Assembly: GCF_042100115.1 (NCBI RefSeq)
Contig: NC_091273.1
Span: forward strand, 2,976,001 to 3,040,000
Direction of reading: 5' to 3'
DNA: 64,000 nt
DNA from: Alternaria dauci
Taxonomy: Eukaryota > Ascomycota > Dothideomycetes > Pleosporales > Pleosporaceae
Of the stretch, positions 21,412 to 31,542 are shown in pieces (position 1 is the stretch's first letter; each line of letters begins with the position of its first letter). The notes below the pieces were generated by a model. That model made no database searches. It was not told where the DNA came from and was given only the letters and a program-made list of their open reading frames with translations. Both the position numbers and the translations under genes were made by a program.

Positions 21412-22654
21412 TCAATTTGGAGCTTGCGCCCGACTCCGATCCGCCTCAGACGACCTTAGGACGGGTTCCTTCGTTGTTTCGTCTTCGCTCTGCGGGCTGT
21501 GGAAAGATGTGCTGGATGTTATGCTGATCTGGCGATAAGGCTGAAGCATAAGCTCCTCATCGTCTGTTGGCACGTTTGACCCTCTTCCGAGTTGCTTGCC
21601 CGCGCTGCCTATGGTTTGTATGGTGGAAAATGCCCCCGCGCGTGGTGCCGATTTTTTAGATTTTTGATGCGAGCGTTGACGCCAGAGGTTGAGAGCTCCG
21701 TACAACACAGGTGTGTTTACCACTATCGCAGCAGCAAGCAGCTCAGTGCTTGCCCATGTCGTCCGGTTTGCTTGTACAGCTGCATGCATTGCGTTGATTG
21801 GTAGTCGAATTATGGTGATGGCAATGATAAATACTATAAAGGGGGATTAAAGTCAGTGTATGTCTTGAGGAATTTTGTACTGTCGAAACCTACTTCCAAG
21901 TGTACACAGCGCATACAGGCGTATCTTAGTGCGCCATGGTGTTCGCAGCGAAGAAAGCATGGGAATTGGGAGGGCAAGTATCATGAAGTCGGTGACCTAG
22001 CGACAAGCTCAAGTTAGCCTGACCGGAAGTGAGAGAGTATGCATTCGAAAGCAGCAAGATGTACTTACAATGTTCAGGATGCCTATGACGAACAGTTGGA
22101 CTTGTGCCTGGACGCACTTTCCAGGATTTGGGACCACTTGCCAATACAGAGGGAAAGGGTCACACTCAGTGAAGCCAACAATCAGCGCAGCAACCCAAGT
22201 TGCAGCGAAGATTGTGCTGTAGGACCAAGTGATGTATTGTTTCCAACGTTCGCTTGGATGAATGTGATGAAGAAAGAAGTAGAGAATCGCTGATTTCTGT
22301 AACCACAGGCTATTGACATTGTTAGTTCATGCCATTATGGTCTATTAGTACTCACTAAGTGTTGTATATCGGACGATTGATGATAGCAAGTTTGCTACCA
22401 ATTGTGCGGCGATATATCTCAACGGGGGTGAAGTCTGTAGTCGCCCGGACTTTTGCGGGCATGTTGTTGGTGCCCCAGGTAAGGACGACGTGAATTACGC
22501 CACCGCGCATGGCAGCGCAGAGAATCGCACCCATGGTACAGTAGTCCCCAAAGTCAAACTTCTTGAATAAAATCTTCCTGCTAACAAGGCGCGATATCAT
22601 GTAAACTATTGCGAGGGCGGTAAAGAGATGATGGATGAGTAAAGTCTGGTCCAT
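21412..22654 (-). CDS. Rhodopsin-like integral membrane protein (fungal 7TM, SAT4/PTH11-related), copy A
   Basis: Four minus-strand exons, 22654-22356, 22309-22069, 21996-21894 and 21833-21412, give 354 residues; introns are 46, 72 and 60 bases. The spliced protein has seven hydrophobic segments. Conserved landmarks of the family are present: a first loop with RLVSRKILFKKFDFGDY, an extracellular ECDPFPLYWQVVPNPGKC cysteine pair, then FVIGILNIVTDFMILALPIP and IFIIAITIIRLPIN across two joins. The C-terminal tail is polar and Ser/Thr-rich (QISITSSTSFHS). Such proteins are plasma-membrane proteins of unknown ligand; some relatives act in surface sensing. The start at 22654 opens just before TM1; a short upstream exon cannot be excluded. 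Confidence 0.78.
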
Positions 22655-23423
22655 CTCGCATAAGCAGAATCCTTTGCCATAACCTGCAGGTGTCGTCCGC
22701 GATAAGTCGAAAAAAGCCAAGGATCTGATTGTAACGACAAACCTGCATGTGAGCGAGTGTTCCGTGTGCGAAGGGTCCGGCAATGAGAAACCATGGGAGC
22801 GACAGTTTCGGGTATGACCGAGGAGCGCCGGATGCGCTTGCTGCCCAGGTGTTGACGCACTGACGCGACCGCCCCGGCCCCTGTTTTCAACCAACAGATC
22901 TTCCGCTTGTCGGGTGCTCACGGACAAGGTGTTATTTCTCGGCGATATCGCAGTTACATGAATGGTGGGTATATACCTGTTGTTCTGGTCTGTGTGCAAA
23001 GGGAGGGGAAATCTCGATCAAAATGGCCGCTTGGACTGCTATGTTGCAACAACACAGGGACGAAGAGAGGGAGCGCTAGACCTACTTTCCCTCTTTGCTT
23101 GCTCGCCGTCGATCGTACCCACTTCCATCTATCATTCCAAAATCTTGCAGTACGAGCAGCCTGGTCTTTTGTCCTAGTGCTGAGCTCGACTAGCATAGAC
23201 ACGACTCGATCGACGAACCAAAAGCGTCTTGTGTGCACCACGTGCGGTCGTGCGTACAGCAGCGTTCTGTGGGCGCAGCAATGTTTCCCGCAATAGTCCG
23301 TGGGTACCAGGAGATCAGTCATAACCAGCCAGCACCGCCACATCGTTGTGAGCAATACCAACTTCAGGGGCAGGGGCGGTCAATGTTAAAGAGGCAATCC
23401 GCACTCTCTCAGGAACTTGCTAT
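22655..23423. other. Intergenic between the two rhodopsin-like genes, 769 bp
   Basis: Promoter of copy A and 3' flank of copy B. Short frames on both strands overlap and show no domain. A missed first exon of copy A would lie here. Confidence 0.5.
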
Positions 23424-24711
23424 TCAGAGTCTCCGCGATCCCTGCGCATGCGGTTGTATTTCTACTTCCACGATAGCAAACCGCCCATCTTTACCCGTTT
23501 CTGGGTCGAATCCGTTGTAAACCGGTTGCTGTTCCTCGCTTCCCCTCGACAACGCCTCTACGCTTCCCATGCTCTTCAACGACGTATTCCTAACCAATTC
23601 AAAATTATCTCGACTATCGTCGGCGAGGCGTTCGTGGTGTGTAACACGAACTTCGCTTGTGACAAAGATGTGGCTCCAGTTTGCGACGACGACAGGCCAG
23701 AAGATGGGCATGCTTGCGCACATTATAGCGAAGTCGACTTCGAGGCAGGAGATGATCAAGACTTCGGGATACCACCACGTGAAATCGAAACTCTGGGTTT
23801 GGCTTTGGCTATGTTTGAAGGTGCTCCAAAGACGGAGGACGGCCATGAGTACGACGCTAAAATGTCAGCAACAATTATGAGATTCGACAATATTGGCTTA
23901 CATCGAACCAAGAGCGAACAACCCAGTCATAGCGAGGACCTGCTTCCGTCTCAGGTCTGGCCTGAAGTATTCCGTGAGCGGAATGAGGAAGATTGCAATG
24001 TCGAAGAGCATGTTTGATGCAGCAAACCCAAGTACCGAGTATTTTGCCTCGTTAATAGTGCGATACCCGAAACCGTAGCATTTGGCACCTTTTGTCCTGT
24101 CCCAGAAACCGGAGACAGGAAAGCATGGTACCCAGGCCATGAAGGAGAATCCCAAGCCCCACAATACAACTAGCACAAGCAGTACGATAGAGACTGTGCG
24201 ACGAGCACCTTCCCGAAACAGCCGGAGGTACTGCAAGAGTAGCGAGATCTTGATGAAGGCAGTGGTTGTGTGATATGCGGCATTGGTGATGTAAAGCCAA
24301 ATCATGGTTGGCTGTAATACCTCGAAGACGTATATAAGATGGTAGCCCAGGCCATACCTGGTACCTATAAGAGGAGTCAGATAACGCCAAGGTCAAGGTG
24401 GAGGTGCTTACCGTAGAGGAAGGTTACAAGTGATACCAAATTGAACACAGCTGCCAGAACTACAAAGACATCGTCAAGGCCAGGTTCGCGGACAACCCGC
24501 AGACGTGTGTGCAAACGAAAGGCAACAAAAATCCAGCAAAGGACCTGTACGTGTGAGCTTCCGGCATGTTCTAATCTCTAGTTGGACATACGTGGAATGG
24601 TATTGTAATGCCGAACATTGTTCCTTTCTGGTTCGCCAGTGGCATAGATTCATTCGGATTCGGAGGAGTCTTCATCATCTCACCGATGGTGGCAGAGAAC
24701 TCGTCGGCCAT
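23424..24711 (-). CDS. Rhodopsin-like integral membrane protein (fungal 7TM), copy B
   Basis: Four minus-strand exons, 24711-24592, 24544-24412, 24364-23902 and 23856-23424, give 382 residues with three introns of 45-47 bases. The N terminus (MADEFSATIGEMMKTPPNPN) is polar; TM1 follows as VLCWIFVAFRLHTRLRVVRE with the family-typical G-L-D-D just after it. The extracellular loop has the cysteine pair in WVPCFPVSGFWDRTKGAKC, then FAASNMLFDIAIFLIPLTEY and MCASMPIFWPVVVANWSHIF. The tail is polar with EEQQPVYNGFDPETGKDG. Position and intron count match copy A, but the sequences are well diverged, so this is an old tandem pair or two independent members of a large family. Function unknown; a surface receptor or sensor is a family-level guess. 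Confidence 0.85.
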
Positions 24712-26261
24712 TGCGACCAAGGGCGTATGCTACGCTTTGTGCAGATATCGAGGCGGTACTGTCAATGTCTCAGGACGTGTGAAGACATGAAAACCTTGAT
24801 TCGCGGGTATAAAGAACTACGATCTGCGCACCAAGTATCGTCCCTGAGGGATGCTGAACCCTATATTCCCAAATGTCAGGAACGACATTGCGCAACCCGA
24901 TCTTTCAACAGGGTTTGCTGGTTATGCGGGATGAATCACATGCTGTTCGGGGGACGATGGTGGCCCATTCTTTGCCGAAATCTAGGCTTTCTGGAAATTC
25001 GAAGAGAATGCACCCGCCTCAGTGGACTGGAGACCGGGGATCTCTTTCGAATGCGGCTGCGAAGCCGTTCGGACGGGAGCGTTTCTCACGATCTAAGCCT
25101 AGGATGGCATGTCATCAGGATTAGGCCATGGCGATGGTGCGACACGCGAGTCGCCGTTATTAGTGATCAACGGGAGCTGAAAACTCCACAGATGGCAAAT
25201 TTACTTCTTACAGAGTTGTTTTCAGGCTTGTTATTCCCGAAAAGAAACCTGCCAGAAGCTGATGCATAGGAAGAGTGTGGTTGTGAGCGACGATGTCTTC
25301 CTCAGGCCTAGAGCTTTCAGTAGGTACTGCCGAGGTGTTTGGCCATGGCGCATCAGCAACTCTTTGGTATCTTATCCTAGTGCATGACACATGGGTACAT
25401 CCTTGGAAGCAGATCCAGATCGCCTGGAGCTGTGTCCACATTGGCACAGTCGCGACAACATCAACGGTAGGAGACGGGTGACATGCCCGTCAGGTGGTGA
25501 ACCGCCAAGCCCTCTCCCAGGTTGTATAAGATCAGGGCCTTCCCAACCGGAATTCTGGGTGCGCAAGGGCGTAGCGCTACCACGATGGGCCGATGAGAGG
25601 GCGTAAATTCACAGCGGCGGGCTGACTTTCTTTTGTAGGGTGTTGAGATATGCAACGATGGAGGGAGCACTCCCCCAACGAGAAAGCCGGACGGGTCCCA
25701 AGCGAGAGCTCAGCTTTGCATCCTACAACGTCACAAGCACAGGCTTTATAAAAATTCAATCATGTGTAAAAAAAACTCTTCTACACATATTGTACGTGAG
25801 AGAATTTCACAAAAAAGAATATCAAAGGCTTCTTGTTGTGCAGTGCAGTATTGTGTCATAGCTGGGCGTTGAGTTTCCTCTTTCAGGGAACGGGAGAGCT
25901 TTGGAAAGGGTTCAGGCGAGCTGGTGAAACTGCAATCACATGCGACCGTGCTTATCTCGCGAAGAGGCGCCTACGTCACCACAAGCGAGGCAAAGAAAAT
26001 CATGGTCGAGAAGGTTTTGTTGCAACACCATCTCTTGCGCACAATAATGGAGCTACTGGGCGTTCAACAACCGTAATAACGTGCAAAAGGGTGAGGCGTG
26101 TGAAACGATTCAAATTACGAAACACGACACGCAGTCGACATGGCTGGAATCAAAAAACCTATCAACTTGGTACTCCCATGCCTTTTACCCGCCCAACGCC
26201 CGCAGATGCACTAAGAGACAACGCCAGAACCGATGCGACATGGATATCATGAGCCTCAAAC
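24712..26261. other. Intergenic, 1.55 kb
   Basis: No gene found. The left part is the promoter of copy B. The longest frame (plus strand, from 24505 to 25269) runs through the first exon of copy B on the opposite strand and has no family character. Around 25745-25815 the sequence is AT-rich with A-runs. The right end is the 3' flank of NMD3. Confidence 0.5.
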
Positions 26262-27812
26262 TTAGTCGTCCATCTTCATATCCTCAAAATCATCCAGCAG
26301 CTGCTCCATCGGGATCTGCAAGCCTTCATCCTCATCGTCGCCAAGGCTGCTCTCCGTCTCCATGGCATCCGCATCGCGCTGCTTCTGCTCCTGTTGCGCC
26401 TTGTATAGCGCCATGGTTGCTCGTAGATCCTGGTCCTCCTCGACGTCCTGCAGGAACATCTCAAAGTCGCGCTCCATCTTCTCTTGATCTTGCTTGCGGG
26501 GCAGCATCTCGCCTTCGTCCCTGTTCATACGCTTGACGCGCCAGTTGCGCTTGTTCTTGTTCTTCTTGGAGCGCTGGTAGTACTTCTTGACAAGCATGAC
26601 GTCGGGGATGGCGGATGAGTACTTGTTGTTTGACTCGAGGACGTCGAAAAGCTCGTTGTTGAAGTTTGTGTTGGCAAGCAAGTAGCCCATTACTGAGTCG
26701 CCGACGTGTAGGATTCCACCGAGGTGTGTGCGGCAGTAGTAAGTTGTGTCGTTGACGCCCATGTCGGAGGCGCGGGCCACTGTCGCTTCGGCGAGGAAGT
26801 GGCGCCCGACCTGCTTGCCTAGAGGCTCGATGTCTAGGACAATGAACTCGGTCAGTTCCTGTACATCGGCGAGGGGTCGGAAGGGTGTGCGCCAGTAGAT
26901 GTCGGTGGCGACATCGGCTGTCTGGAGCGTCGAAGGGTCAAGTAGTTGCACTGAGGTACCGATGCGCGTGCAGAGCGTGAGAGGCGAGACGTTGCCGAGC
27001 TTCTTTGCGAGGGGAATAGGAAGGACGACGAGATCGTCTTTGCAAATTGGCACAATCTCGCACGAGAAGGAGAATTTGTAGTTCTTTGTCGAGGTGTGGA
27101 TATCGTGTGAAATGAGCTCTTCGGATCGCTTGATGTTGACTGGGATGACGGCCTTGAGGAAGTCGCAGAAAGCGACGGCGTGGTTCCTCTGGGCGAAGAA
27201 GAAGTCGATACCATCGTGGACTTCCTTGATGTTGATTGTATCCTTGTGTGCGCCATGCTTCAGAATCAGCTGCTCCAGGTACAGGAACGTCCTCTTGTGC
27301 GGCACCTTCTGTCGGACTTGTACAGACGCCCTCCATGTGTTGTGCGTGTAGCTCTTTGCGCAGTCGGGGCATTGGTTGTAGTTTTGTGTAAACTCAACCT
27401 CGAAGCTCTGCTGCATAATGGCGCCCTCGTTGATCTCCGACTGCACCGTAATCTTGACCTTTATCCTCCTGCTGTGCGGCTCCGTCCAGATGAAGCTGGC
27501 GTCGATGATTCTCAGCTTGTTGAGGCCACGCAGTTTTCGCAGGCAGAGAGCGAGCAGTTCGCGCGATTCGGGGTGGGCGACGACCCAAGTCGTGGGAGGA
27601 GAGAGCCATCGGTCGCAGTCGCGGCACATGAGCAGAATCGCCTCGCGCGGGATACCCCCAGTCACGTCCGTCTTCAGTTTTATACAGTCGTAGCAGAAGG
27701 CGCCCGAGAGTGTGCCGTCGACAGGCGCGCCGCAGTCTGCACAGAGAATAGTGGCGGCATTCTTGGGCTCGGGCGCAAAAGAGCGCTGGGCATCCATCGT
27801 GACGCCGTCCAT
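26262..27812 (-). CDS. NMD3: 60S ribosomal export adaptor NMD3
   Basis: A single exon of 516 residues, the normal length for fungal Nmd3. The N-terminal third carries the zinc-binding cysteine pairs: CADCGAPV with CYDC (about 24-40), CRDCDRWL, and CPDCAKSY. The middle holds the conserved TFLYLEQLILKHGAHKDT and GIDFFFAQRNHAVAFCDFL blocks. The C-terminal third has a basic KKNKNKRNWRVKRM patch, a nuclear-localisation candidate, and ends in an acidic, leucine-containing MEQLLDDFEDM stretch that fits the Crm1 nuclear export signal. Nmd3 binds the nascent 60S subunit in the nucleus and carries it through nuclear pores with Crm1, then leaves in the cytoplasm. The second Met (MDAQRS) is an alternative start five residues on. 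Confidence 0.97.
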   Translation of the reverse strand: MDGVTMDAQRSFAPEPKNAATILCADCGAPVDGTLSGAFCYDCIKLKTDVTGGIPREAILLMCRDCDRWLSPPTTWVVAHPESRELLALCLRKLRGLNKLRIIDASFIWTEPHSRRIKVKITVQSEINEGAIMQQSFEVEFTQNYNQCPDCAKSYTHNTWRASVQVRQKVPHKRTFLYLEQLILKHGAHKDTINIKEVHDGIDFFFAQRNHAVAFCDFLKAVIPVNIKRSEELISHDIHTSTKNYKFSFSCEIVPICKDDLVVLPIPLAKKLGNVSPLTLCTRIGTSVQLLDPSTLQTADVATDIYWRTPFRPLADVQELTEFIVLDIEPLGKQVGRHFLAEATVARASDMGVNDTTYYCRTHLGGILHVGDSVMGYLLANTNFNNELFDVLESNNKYSSAIPDVMLVKKYYQRSKKNKNKRNWRVKRMNRDEGEMLPRKQDQEKMERDFEMFLQDVEEDQDLRATMALYKAQQEQKQRDADAMETESSLGDDEDEGLQIPMEQLLDDFEDMKMDD

Positions 27813-28207
27813 GTGTGCGGTTTCGTTTCGACGTAGGCGGTTTCAGTGGCTTGAATTCCTTCAGCAAGCAGAAGGGCAGGCAAAGGGTATATATCGAGGG
27901 GAAAAATTAGTGGGCGAATGAGTCGTCGACTGAAATTCCACAAGCGTGAGGGGCAAAAGTCTTATCTTATCAACGGTCACGTGGCTGCACTTTCACCACG
28001 TCGCCACCGGCATCACGCAATTGACAGGGATAGCGCACCAAGTAGTGCTCAGTCAGCGTGTAATTAGTAACTTTCCTAGGTATGTTCTAGACTGACGCGG
28101 TCCACGAGCAATGACGGCGGTACACCACAGTGCCTCCCAACGGCTGTGGATCTTGAACCGCTTCAACGTCTTCACGCTCTGACACTGAACATTGTCTCCA
28201 TACCGAT
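27813..28207. other. Intergenic, 395 bp
   Basis: NMD3 promoter (27813 onward) and the 3' flank of the unknown 408-residue gene. The sequence CACGTGGC near 27978 contains a CACGTG E-box. No gene seen. Confidence 0.5.
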
Positions 28208-29434
28208 CTATGGAACATTCTCCTCTCGCTTTCGCTTCAGGTCCTTCCGAGGTTCTCTTCGCTCTTCTTCCTGCCAATAACCCAACATAACATTCGCGAC
28301 TCGCATCAGCTCGCCCGTTTTTAGGCCTAAGGCCTCTGCCAACTCTTGCATAAACTCCAGAGAGGACATGGTCTTCTTCGTAAATCCGCTCTGAATATTC
28401 GTCAGAGTGGTTAGTTCCAGCGACCATACAGCGTGAACCTCTGGGTTATGTTCACAAGGGCCATAGTAGCTACGACCTTTGAGGCGACGAGCATAGTAGG
28501 TGTTCTCCGACCAAGTTAACCATTCTTGGGGTATAGCGGTGATCCAAATCCATCGGTTTTTGATGTCGATGCCAATGCGACAGGTTTCGACAATGAACTG
28601 TCCGCTGCCGTCTCGAAGAGCCGAGTATGTTATGTCGGTCGAGGGTTTTTGATTCCAAACACTGTCGACAAGGATTGACCGATTGTTCGGTACACGTCCT
28701 CGATAGCTGTCTGTATGGAAGACCAGGTTTTTGATGCCACATCTAAGCCCACCCCGAACCTCCCGGAATGGGTCGTTGTAGGTTAGCTCATCCCGAGTCT
28801 TGGGATGCTCAAGAGTATTGTACGGATCGGCGAGGTGGATTTGAACGAGAAACCGTGAGCTGCCCATCGAGCAATAGAAATAGGAATATGTGCTAGCCTT
28901 CGACTTCCAAACTGTGTTGACAGGCACTTCGATCGCGTAGTAATCAGCAACGGGGTCAATAATGACACAGCTATCTTTACAACAAACCATGACTATGCAA
29001 TGGTACTGACGTGCACTAGTCGGCCGCTGAGACCAAGAGTCCGTTACAACCTTGACTTGGCTTGCCCAGCTTGGTAGACCTTTGTCGATCAAAGACTCCC
29101 GAAGAGCTTCAGCGCATTCTTGAGCCATGTAGAAACAATTCTGGAACCATTTGAACGTCAATGGCCTATGAGCTTCGCTGGCCTCTTTGCCTGTCTTGAA
29201 CTGGTGAAGATGTTCCCATGTGTGGAAGTTGGAATACGCTACGTTCAGTCGATTACGAATCGCAACGTCGTCTGCAATCTTCAATACTTGCTTGTACTCG
29301 TTCTTGAACTTTTGGTCACTCTTCTGTGCAGGAAAAAGCTTGGGAATAGACCATCCAATTGATTTTGCATCAAGATTTTGTGCAATTTCGGCAGAGATGA
29401 CTAATTCCGGTCTGTATGGGTGAGGGGAACCCAT
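28208..29434 (-). CDS. Unknown protein, possible papain-like Cys-His-Asp fold
   Basis: One exon, 408 residues, starting at a true ATG (MGSPHPYRPELV). I do not recognise the family by name. The region 95-175 has the layout of a papain-like or transglutaminase-like hydrolase: Cys100 in WFQNCFYMAQEC at the start of a helix, His145 in ARQYHCIVMVCCK on a strand, and Asp160 in CVIIDPVADYYAIEV on the next strand. The rest is mixed alpha/beta with many aromatic residues (WNQKPSTDITYSALRDG, NRWIWITAIPQEWLTW). The C terminus is a helix plus a basic KDLKRKREENVP that could be a nuclear signal. No signal peptide or transmembrane segment. An upstream ORF lies in its leader. The protease-like reading is inference from spacing only. 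Confidence 0.75.
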   Translation of the reverse strand: MGSPHPYRPELVISAEIAQNLDAKSIGWSIPKLFPAQKSDQKFKNEYKQVLKIADDVAIRNRLNVAYSNFHTWEHLHQFKTGKEASEAHRPLTFKWFQNCFYMAQECAEALRESLIDKGLPSWASQVKVVTDSWSQRPTSARQYHCIVMVCCKDSCVIIDPVADYYAIEVPVNTVWKSKASTYSYFYCSMGSSRFLVQIHLADPYNTLEHPKTRDELTYNDPFREVRGGLRCGIKNLVFHTDSYRGRVPNNRSILVDSVWNQKPSTDITYSALRDGSGQFIVETCRIGIDIKNRWIWITAIPQEWLTWSENTYYARRLKGRSYYGPCEHNPEVHAVWSLELTTLTNIQSGFTKKTMSSLEFMQELAEALGLKTGELMRVANVMLGYWQEEERREPRKDLKRKREENVP

Positions 29435-29981
29435 TACGGGAAGTCAAGTGTTTCTTTGAAAGACGTCGTAACTTGGATAGTAAGGATGATCGAAAAAATC
29501 TTTGGTTGTAATTTCGGCGCCCAGATGGTGTTGAAGGGGGTGGTGCGAAGGGAAGAACTTGCCCAGGTGCTCCTCCATGGTGATGGAGGGTATTGTACTT
29601 GCTGATAGTGTGTCGTGAAAGCATGAGACTGACGTCAAATTGAATTAGCGCTCAACGAAACAGCTACCTGGGTAGTGAATTGGAGGTTGAAGTACTCCAT
29701 GGCCTGTCGCGATACCACACCCCGAACAGCGTGATTCCAAGGTTCCAATGTTGCTCTTTTCTCGCCCCTGGGTATGATACAGCCAGTCAGCTACTACAAA
29801 CCTCGACGCAGTAAACATCCCATCTTGTTTTCGTGATCTTGCCGGTAGGATATACTATATCGCACCCTAAACACAATGCTTGAGTGGTGAATGGCGAGGC
29901 ATGTGATCGGATAACCCATCTGACGCTAGCAGGGGTCTTCGACGATCGGTACAGCAAAACACCGATATCATTCTGGAAGTC
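29435..29981. promoter_or_regulatory. Divergent intergenic with upstream ORF, 547 bp
   Basis: Lies between the start codons of the unknown protein (minus) and ATP25 (plus). The half next to the minus-strand gene contains an upstream ORF at 29578-29444 (44 residues), described separately. The half next to ATP25 holds no clear element. Confidence 0.45.
29444..29578 (-). other. Upstream ORF in the leader of the unknown 408-residue gene
   Basis: ATG at 29578 in an optimal context (ATCACCATGGAGG) opens a 44-codon frame (MEEHLGKFFPSHHPLQ... ending VFQRNT) that stops at 29444, nine bases before the main start at 29434. I tried to splice it into the main frame and found no donor/acceptor pair that keeps the frame. 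If transcribed in the leader it should capture scanning ribosomes and lower or condition translation of the main protein. Confidence 0.45.
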
Positions 29982-31250
29982 ATGCTGCACAACGCCATCC
30001 AACCTTTTGTGCCTGCTTTGTTGCTCAACATGTCTTTCCCAAGGATCGCTTCGTCGAGGTCGGTCTGCAACGCTTGTCGCAGTGCACATGCGAGGCAATT
30101 TGTCCCGGTACCTAGACCCAATGGCGCATTGTCACGCACCTTGCCTGGAACATTCTCACGATGCGCCTTCAGTACGAGCACGGTTCAAAGCTTAGATAGG
30201 AACGATCCTGCAGTCGAAGACGCCGAGTTCGCCTTTCCCGACGACGAGTCGAAGCCAATCGTGGCAGATGTTGTGTCGCACCACGCCACAACAGACGCTT
30301 TGGAAGAGTCGAAAGAAGCTGCAACAGCATCAACGCCTTCTCAACAAGACCACGCAATTCCGTGGTACCTGAGACAACAGTCGTCGGTCCAGTCGCCCAC
30401 ACTGAACCCCGCTGAAATACCAGATCTTCCGCCAAACCCGCCACCCCTCCTGCGAACCCTCCTCGAATATGTTTCCATCACGGCCGGCCTCGACGATTTA
30501 CAGTTGCTCGACCTCCGAAATCTCGACCCCCCGCCTGCGCTCGGCCCAAAGCTGATTATGATCATTGCGACAGCGCGCTCCGAGAAACATCTGCACGTAG
30601 CAGCCGATCGCTTCTGCCGATACCTCCGACGCGAACACGGCTTGAAGGCGAATGCAGCTGGTCTGTTGGGTCGCAATGAGCTCAAGATCAAACTGAGGCG
30701 GAAGGCGAAGCGCATGAGAATGTTGGCGAATGTCGGTGGCGCTGCACCCGAGGGGAATATCGACGATGGCATACGAACCGGCTGGATTTGCTGTACACTG
30801 GGGAAGCTGGAAGCACATCCCGACGACACGCACATGCCAGGAGCCGACGTGGAGCAGTTTGTGGGTTTCAGGGACATCAAGCCTGGTGTCAACGTCGTCG
30901 TGCAGATGTTCACAGAGGAGAAGAGAGCTGAGACAGATCTGGAGACATTGTGGGGCGGAGTACTAAGAACACACCAAAGGAAGGACAAGAGTGCCGACGA
31001 AGCACTAAAAGAATTAGAACAAGACATTGAGGATTTGGAAGAGGACGCGGAAGATGCTGATTACCAAACACAAGAGTCGACGCAAGCGGCCAACAAACCA
31101 CCCACCCAGTCCAGCAAACCTGCCAGCCGTCCAACACCCGCGCAGCAGACATACCGTCCCCGCCCCACTCCGGGTGATTTCTTCCCGCCAGCTTCGACGT
31201 CGGATGGCAGGAAGCAGATGCGTCGATTACATACAGTTGGCTTTAGATGA
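29982..31250 (+). CDS. ATP25: ATP25-like mitochondrial protein with RsfS domain
   Basis: One exon, 422 residues (406 if ATG 30030, MSFPRIASSRSVC, is used; that site has an A at -3). The N terminus is rich in R, S and A with no acids, a mitochondrial presequence. An acidic, disordered linker leads to the RsfS-like fold at about 150-320: LEYVSITAGLDDLQLLDLR, GPKLIMIIATARSEKHLHVA, then WICCTLGKLEAH and VNVVVQMFTEEKRAETDLETLWGG. In yeast Atp25 the N-terminal part acts on the mitoribosome and the C-terminal M domain stabilises the Oli1/ATP9 mRNA. Here the protein ends after a Q/P-rich tail (FRxxRRLHTVGFR-type ending) and I see no M domain in frame. Naming rests on the RsfS block and presequence. 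Confidence 0.8.
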   Translation: MLHNAIQPFVPALLLNMSFPRIASSRSVCNACRSAHARQFVPVPRPNGALSRTLPGTFSRCAFSTSTVQSLDRNDPAVEDAEFAFPDDESKPIVADVVSHHATTDALEESKEAATASTPSQQDHAIPWYLRQQSSVQSPTLNPAEIPDLPPNPPPLLRTLLEYVSITAGLDDLQLLDLRNLDPPPALGPKLIMIIATARSEKHLHVAADRFCRYLRREHGLKANAAGLLGRNELKIKLRRKAKRMRMLANVGGAAPEGNIDDGIRTGWICCTLGKLEAHPDDTHMPGADVEQFVGFRDIKPGVNVVVQMFTEEKRAETDLETLWGGVLRTHQRKDKSADEALKELEQDIEDLEEDAEDADYQTQESTQAANKPPTQSSKPASRPTPAQQTYRPRPTPGDFFPPASTSDGRKQMRRLHTVGFR

Positions 31251-31542
31251 TACCTCAAGACGCAGTCTATGCGCTCAGCATTCTACGCCCTCTTGCAGAG
31301 CGAACGAACGCTATGATTGACGACTTGTACAATATGTAAATTAGTTACGAGCGGTGGAATTGAGTGTCACAAATAAGGAGACTCTGACGATATAATAGAG
31401 CAATATCACCCATGTGCCAGCGTTAGGATCAAGGCATTAAACAGATTTATCAACATGGATGCAACATGTACCGAGTGCGACGAATTGGAAGACTAAGAAC
31501 TTCAGACGCTACATACTACAGAAAAGACACGATCGACTCCAT

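Noticed and set aside
2727..24711. A complete secondary-metabolite cluster
   Set aside because: Transporters and regulators are present but no PKS, NRPS, terpene cyclase, DMATS or tailoring P450 is found anywhere in the window.
24505..25269. A 254-codon plus-strand frame
   Set aside because: It runs antisense through the first exons of rhodopsin-like gene B, has no recognisable domain, and the minus-strand splice model across the same bases gives a coherent 7TM protein.
27180..27836. A 218-codon plus-strand frame opposite NMD3
   Set aside because: Antisense shadow of a well-conserved gene; its translation lacks domain features.
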